Origin: Ovis canadensis
Taxonomy: Eukaryota > Chordata > Mammalia > Artiodactyla > Bovidae
Assembly: GCF_042477335.2 (NCBI RefSeq)
Contig: NC_091245.1
Coordinates: 111,882,501 to 111,946,500 of the forward strand
DNA: 64,000 nt
Direction of reading: 5' to 3'
In this document: in pieces, positions 61,151 through 64,000 of the stretch
How the letters are laid out: every line of letters starts with the position of its first letter
Position numbering within the stretch: position 1 is the stretch's first letter
Notes under the pieces: model-generated
Database searches by the model: none
Seen by the model: only the letters and a program-made list of their open reading frames with translations
Told to the model about the DNA's origin: nothing
Program-made: the position numbers and the translations under genes

Positions 61151-62689
61151 CAAGTGTCTGCTGATGAGGTCTCACCCCTACGGCAGGAGGAAGGCAGCTA
61201 GAGGGTGGGGGATTTAGGTGTGGGTACCTTCTTAGGGGACTGTGATCACAAGGGGGTGGGGCTCTTCCCTCTGGACAGTTATCCCAGAGAAGCTTGGGTT
61301 ATTTATCTGCTGCAAGTCAACAACGCTTTGCTGAACACATGGTGTTCCTCTAGCACCACTGTCAGGCTCTGGGAGAACAGACAGTGCCGAGCCTGTCCCT
61401 GCTCTCCGGCTGATTAGTCTCACTGGGAAGTCAAGACAAGCACACTAAACAATTGAAGAAAAATACAAAGCAATATATAATTAAGTGATTATGTGCCACT
61501 TGATAGCATCCTCCCTTGCAGCTCTTATTTGAACAGCAAGATTGAGCCCAAATAACACTTCCTCGGTTAGGCCTTCCCAGAGGTGGCCCTTCCTGCAGCT
61601 CCCTTCTCTGGGTTCCCACCACACTCTCTCCATCCACCTCCTGCCACCTGTATTCTAATGTCTGTCCTTCCCACCAGACTGTGAGCCCTTGAAGGAAGGA
61701 AGGACCCCAGGCTTCTTCTCTGTGTCTACAGGGTTTGGTACACAAGAAGTCCTTAGTAAATGTTTTTTGAAAGAAGGAACAAATGGATAGAAAAGACTCG
61801 AAAAAGAGAGATGAGAATAGGTTTTGATGGCTTCATAATGGAAATGAGTATTTTCTAGGTCTTAAATGAAGAGTGGAATTTGATTGGGGCAAAGAAGTTG
61901 GGGAGGAGACATTTCAAGTGGTGAAAACATCAAAAGCACTGGCAGAATGTATGTGCCATGCTAGGGGTATAGAGAGGAGACCACATACACAAGAAGAGTT
62001 CAAATGGTGGCTGTGAGGTTGCTGTGCATCCAGGCCTAGGTCGCAGAGGTGTCCTGTGAGCTAGGGAGAGAGAACAACATGTAATCTGGCAGTGATGAGC
62101 AGGATGGATGGGGGAAGGAAGCTGATGGAGATACCAGAGGAAGGGAGTCCAGCTCTTATCAGACTGTTACAGTAATCAAGTAGAGTTAGGAGAACGTGGG
62201 CTGGAGCAGTGGTCAAGGGAATACAAAGGAGACCTTTTAGTTTGTACAACGGGAATTCCCCCAGACCTGGGGGCCCACTGGCAATCCTGGCAGGAAGGAC
62301 CCACATTCTCTCCAGCACAGGCCCAGGCTGGGGTAAGTGTAATGGAGTCAGGAGTAGGCGTGAAGGACAAGCAACTGAACAAGCCCGTAACTAACAGATG
62401 TTACAGTTTTCATAGCCTGAGTATAAAGACATTGCTGGACAACTTAAGAGGATGTCTGAGCATGGATGAATGAGACCTAAGGTGAGAGAAGTTTTCACCC
62501 TCCACAGACAAATCCAGGAAGTCTTCCTGGAGATGGTGGCAGAAGCATAAAGTAGAAACCACCTATTCATCCAACTTGTACCCATCTAATAAATGTTTAA
62601 TACATGGTATGGGCACTAGGCCATACAAAAACATTGCAGAACCTACTCTCTAGCACAGGTCAGTGGAAAGCCCCGGACTAAACGATAGC

Positions 62690-62840
62690 TCCCATGTTTT
62701 AAGCATCCATCCGTGCCAGTCACTAGGGACTTACCATTTCTAAATCTCACCAGAACCCTGTGAGACAGACATCAGTGTTCCCATCTTACCCACAAGGACA
62801 CAGGCTCTGAGGCATAACCTGCCCAAGAGAGGAGGAGAGC
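62690..62840. repeat. MIR-like fragment
   Basis: ccgtgccagtcactagggac, aaccctgtgagacagacatc, acaaggacacaggctctgag in MIR order. Confidence 0.5.
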
Positions 62841-63456
62841 CAGCATGAAGCCTGAGTCCCCTTACCTGGCTGCCTCTGAAAGATCTGGATCTTTCACTGA
62901 CTGCACGCAAGTCATTCAGTTTTTCTGAGTCTCAGAGGTGGGTCAACAAAACAGGTTTTGGCCCTACAACTCAGAACAAAGGAGACATATGCAAAAGCAT
63001 GTTAGAATATGTTGCTGTCACGGGGGCAGGGACAGGGCACCCTGGGGAGAGGATGCCATAGCAGAGAGAGACCCAGAGCAGCCAGCTGGAGCCTCTTCTA
63101 GGGGAAATGTAGTCTCACGAAAGGAGGGGCTCACCTGAGGCTTCCTGAGGGGTCCCCTGCTGGAACCCAGGTGAAAGAACCAAGGCTGGTAGGTGAAGCC
63201 GGGGCATTCCCGGGGGTGACACAGACACTGATGGGGCTCAGACCTCATCAGCAGGCTCTGCCAGAGTTGAGGAGAGACCCTTTAGGCTGGAGAGGAAAAT
63301 AGAGGCTTTTCTACTTCTTCCTTCCCGCTTGCAGTCTGCCTGAGAATCTGAGGGAGGAAAGTCCCTAGGGTGGAGGGAAGTGAGAGCGGCTGCTGGGCCT
63401 GGGCAGAGGGGTAAAGCAAAGAGACAGAGGGAAGCACGGCTCTGCAAGTCGTCTAT

Positions 63457-63464
63457 ATTTGCAT
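63457..63464 (+). promoter_or_regulatory. Octamer motif ATTTGCAT
   Basis: Exact POU/octamer consensus in a low-repeat AT-rich patch. May belong to a regulatory element of a downstream gene; chance occurrence is possible. Confidence 0.3.
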
Positions 63465-64000
63465 GCTGAGCTCATTGCTGCTCTTTTTCTCCCCAGAAAA
63501 TAAAATTACATCATGATGCAGGGGGGGAGGGGGAAGGCTGGAGGGTGGTAATTTGGGAAAGGTGAGAGGAACACAGGGGGCGGCCAGCATCATCCTGGCG
63601 AGAGAAGATCTGTAACTCCAGGACAGGCGAAGAAACCCCCCACCTTGCTTCTGGACTCCACTCCTCCCCCTCTCCCTCCTTCAAGGTGGATAAATCTGAG
63701 TGGTCATTTACTACGTCTCCCCTGACCCATAAAGGGAAGAAAAAGGTTTTTTTCAAACACGGAGTCAAGCAGCTAAAAGGATCCAGAGGCCAAAGGCCTT
63801 CCAAACTCTAACTTACTCTTTGCTGTCCAGGGTCCCAGCCACTGTGGTCACCGAAAGGTCGTAAGGGGAGGTGTGTGTTCCTTTGGGAAGAATTAAATCT
63901 GAGAATGGGGGGGGGGGCGCGGGTTGGCTGTTTAGGGGAAGAGGCAGCGTCACTAGTCCAGTCCTCCCTTACTTCTGCCCCCATCCCGAGTCTTCCAGAA

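Larger units (their letters stand above)
61150..64000. other. Intergenic region 3' of CASQ1
   Basis: No exon recognised. L2-like pieces at 61300-61780 and a MIR-like piece near 62690-62830. An octamer ATTTGCAT sits at 63457-63464. The next gene expected from mammalian synteny is PEA15, not seen here. Confidence 0.6.

Overview
The window is mammalian nuclear DNA, and specifically ruminant (bovid) DNA. It contains split genes with GT/AG introns and is full of ruminant-specific retroposons: Bov-A2, Bov-tA and CHR-type SINEs and 3' ends of the BovB LINE. The SINEs do not let me choose between cattle, sheep, goat or a relative. The gene order ATP1A2 - ATP1A4 - CASQ1, all on the plus strand, is the order known from mammalian 1q23-type synteny.

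Layout. 1-8990: the 3' half of ATP1A2 (Na,K-ATPase alpha-2), ten coding exons from 1603 to the stop at 7059, then a long 3' UTR with poly(A) signals at 8731 and 8964. 8990-15177: AT-rich intergenic DNA with old L1, L2 and MIR debris and two Bov-tA copies. 15178-48194: complete ATP1A4 (Na,K-ATPase alpha-4, the sperm isoform), 22 coding exons that add up to 1,030 residues, with introns carrying most of the mobile elements. 48195-52124: GC-rich intergenic DNA containing the CASQ1 promoter. 52125-60703: complete CASQ1 (skeletal calsequestrin), 11 coding exons that add up to 397 residues, poly(A) signal at 61126. 61150-64000: intergenic DNA, probably upstream of PEA15 judging from known synteny; no exon recognised.

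How the genes relate. ATP1A2 and ATP1A4 are tandem paralogues with the same exon phases and almost the same exon lengths; both encode catalytic subunits of the Na+/K+ pump. Alpha-2 works in muscle, glia and heart, alpha-4 in sperm. CASQ1 is an unrelated neighbour that buffers Ca2+ in the sarcoplasmic reticulum of fast muscle.

I found no undescribed system. The most interesting signals are: two consecutive paralogous exon pairs of ATP1A2 and ATP1A4 that are far more alike (about 96% and 93%) than their neighbours (about 78-84%), which suggests gene conversion; an ATP1A4 exon with anomalously high GC at third positions; a four-layer nest of transposons in ATP1A4 intron 2; and two roughly 60-bp L1-tail insertions with target-site duplications. 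Splice sites were read by eye. Every exon is supported by phase continuity and by family exon lengths, not by transcripts.
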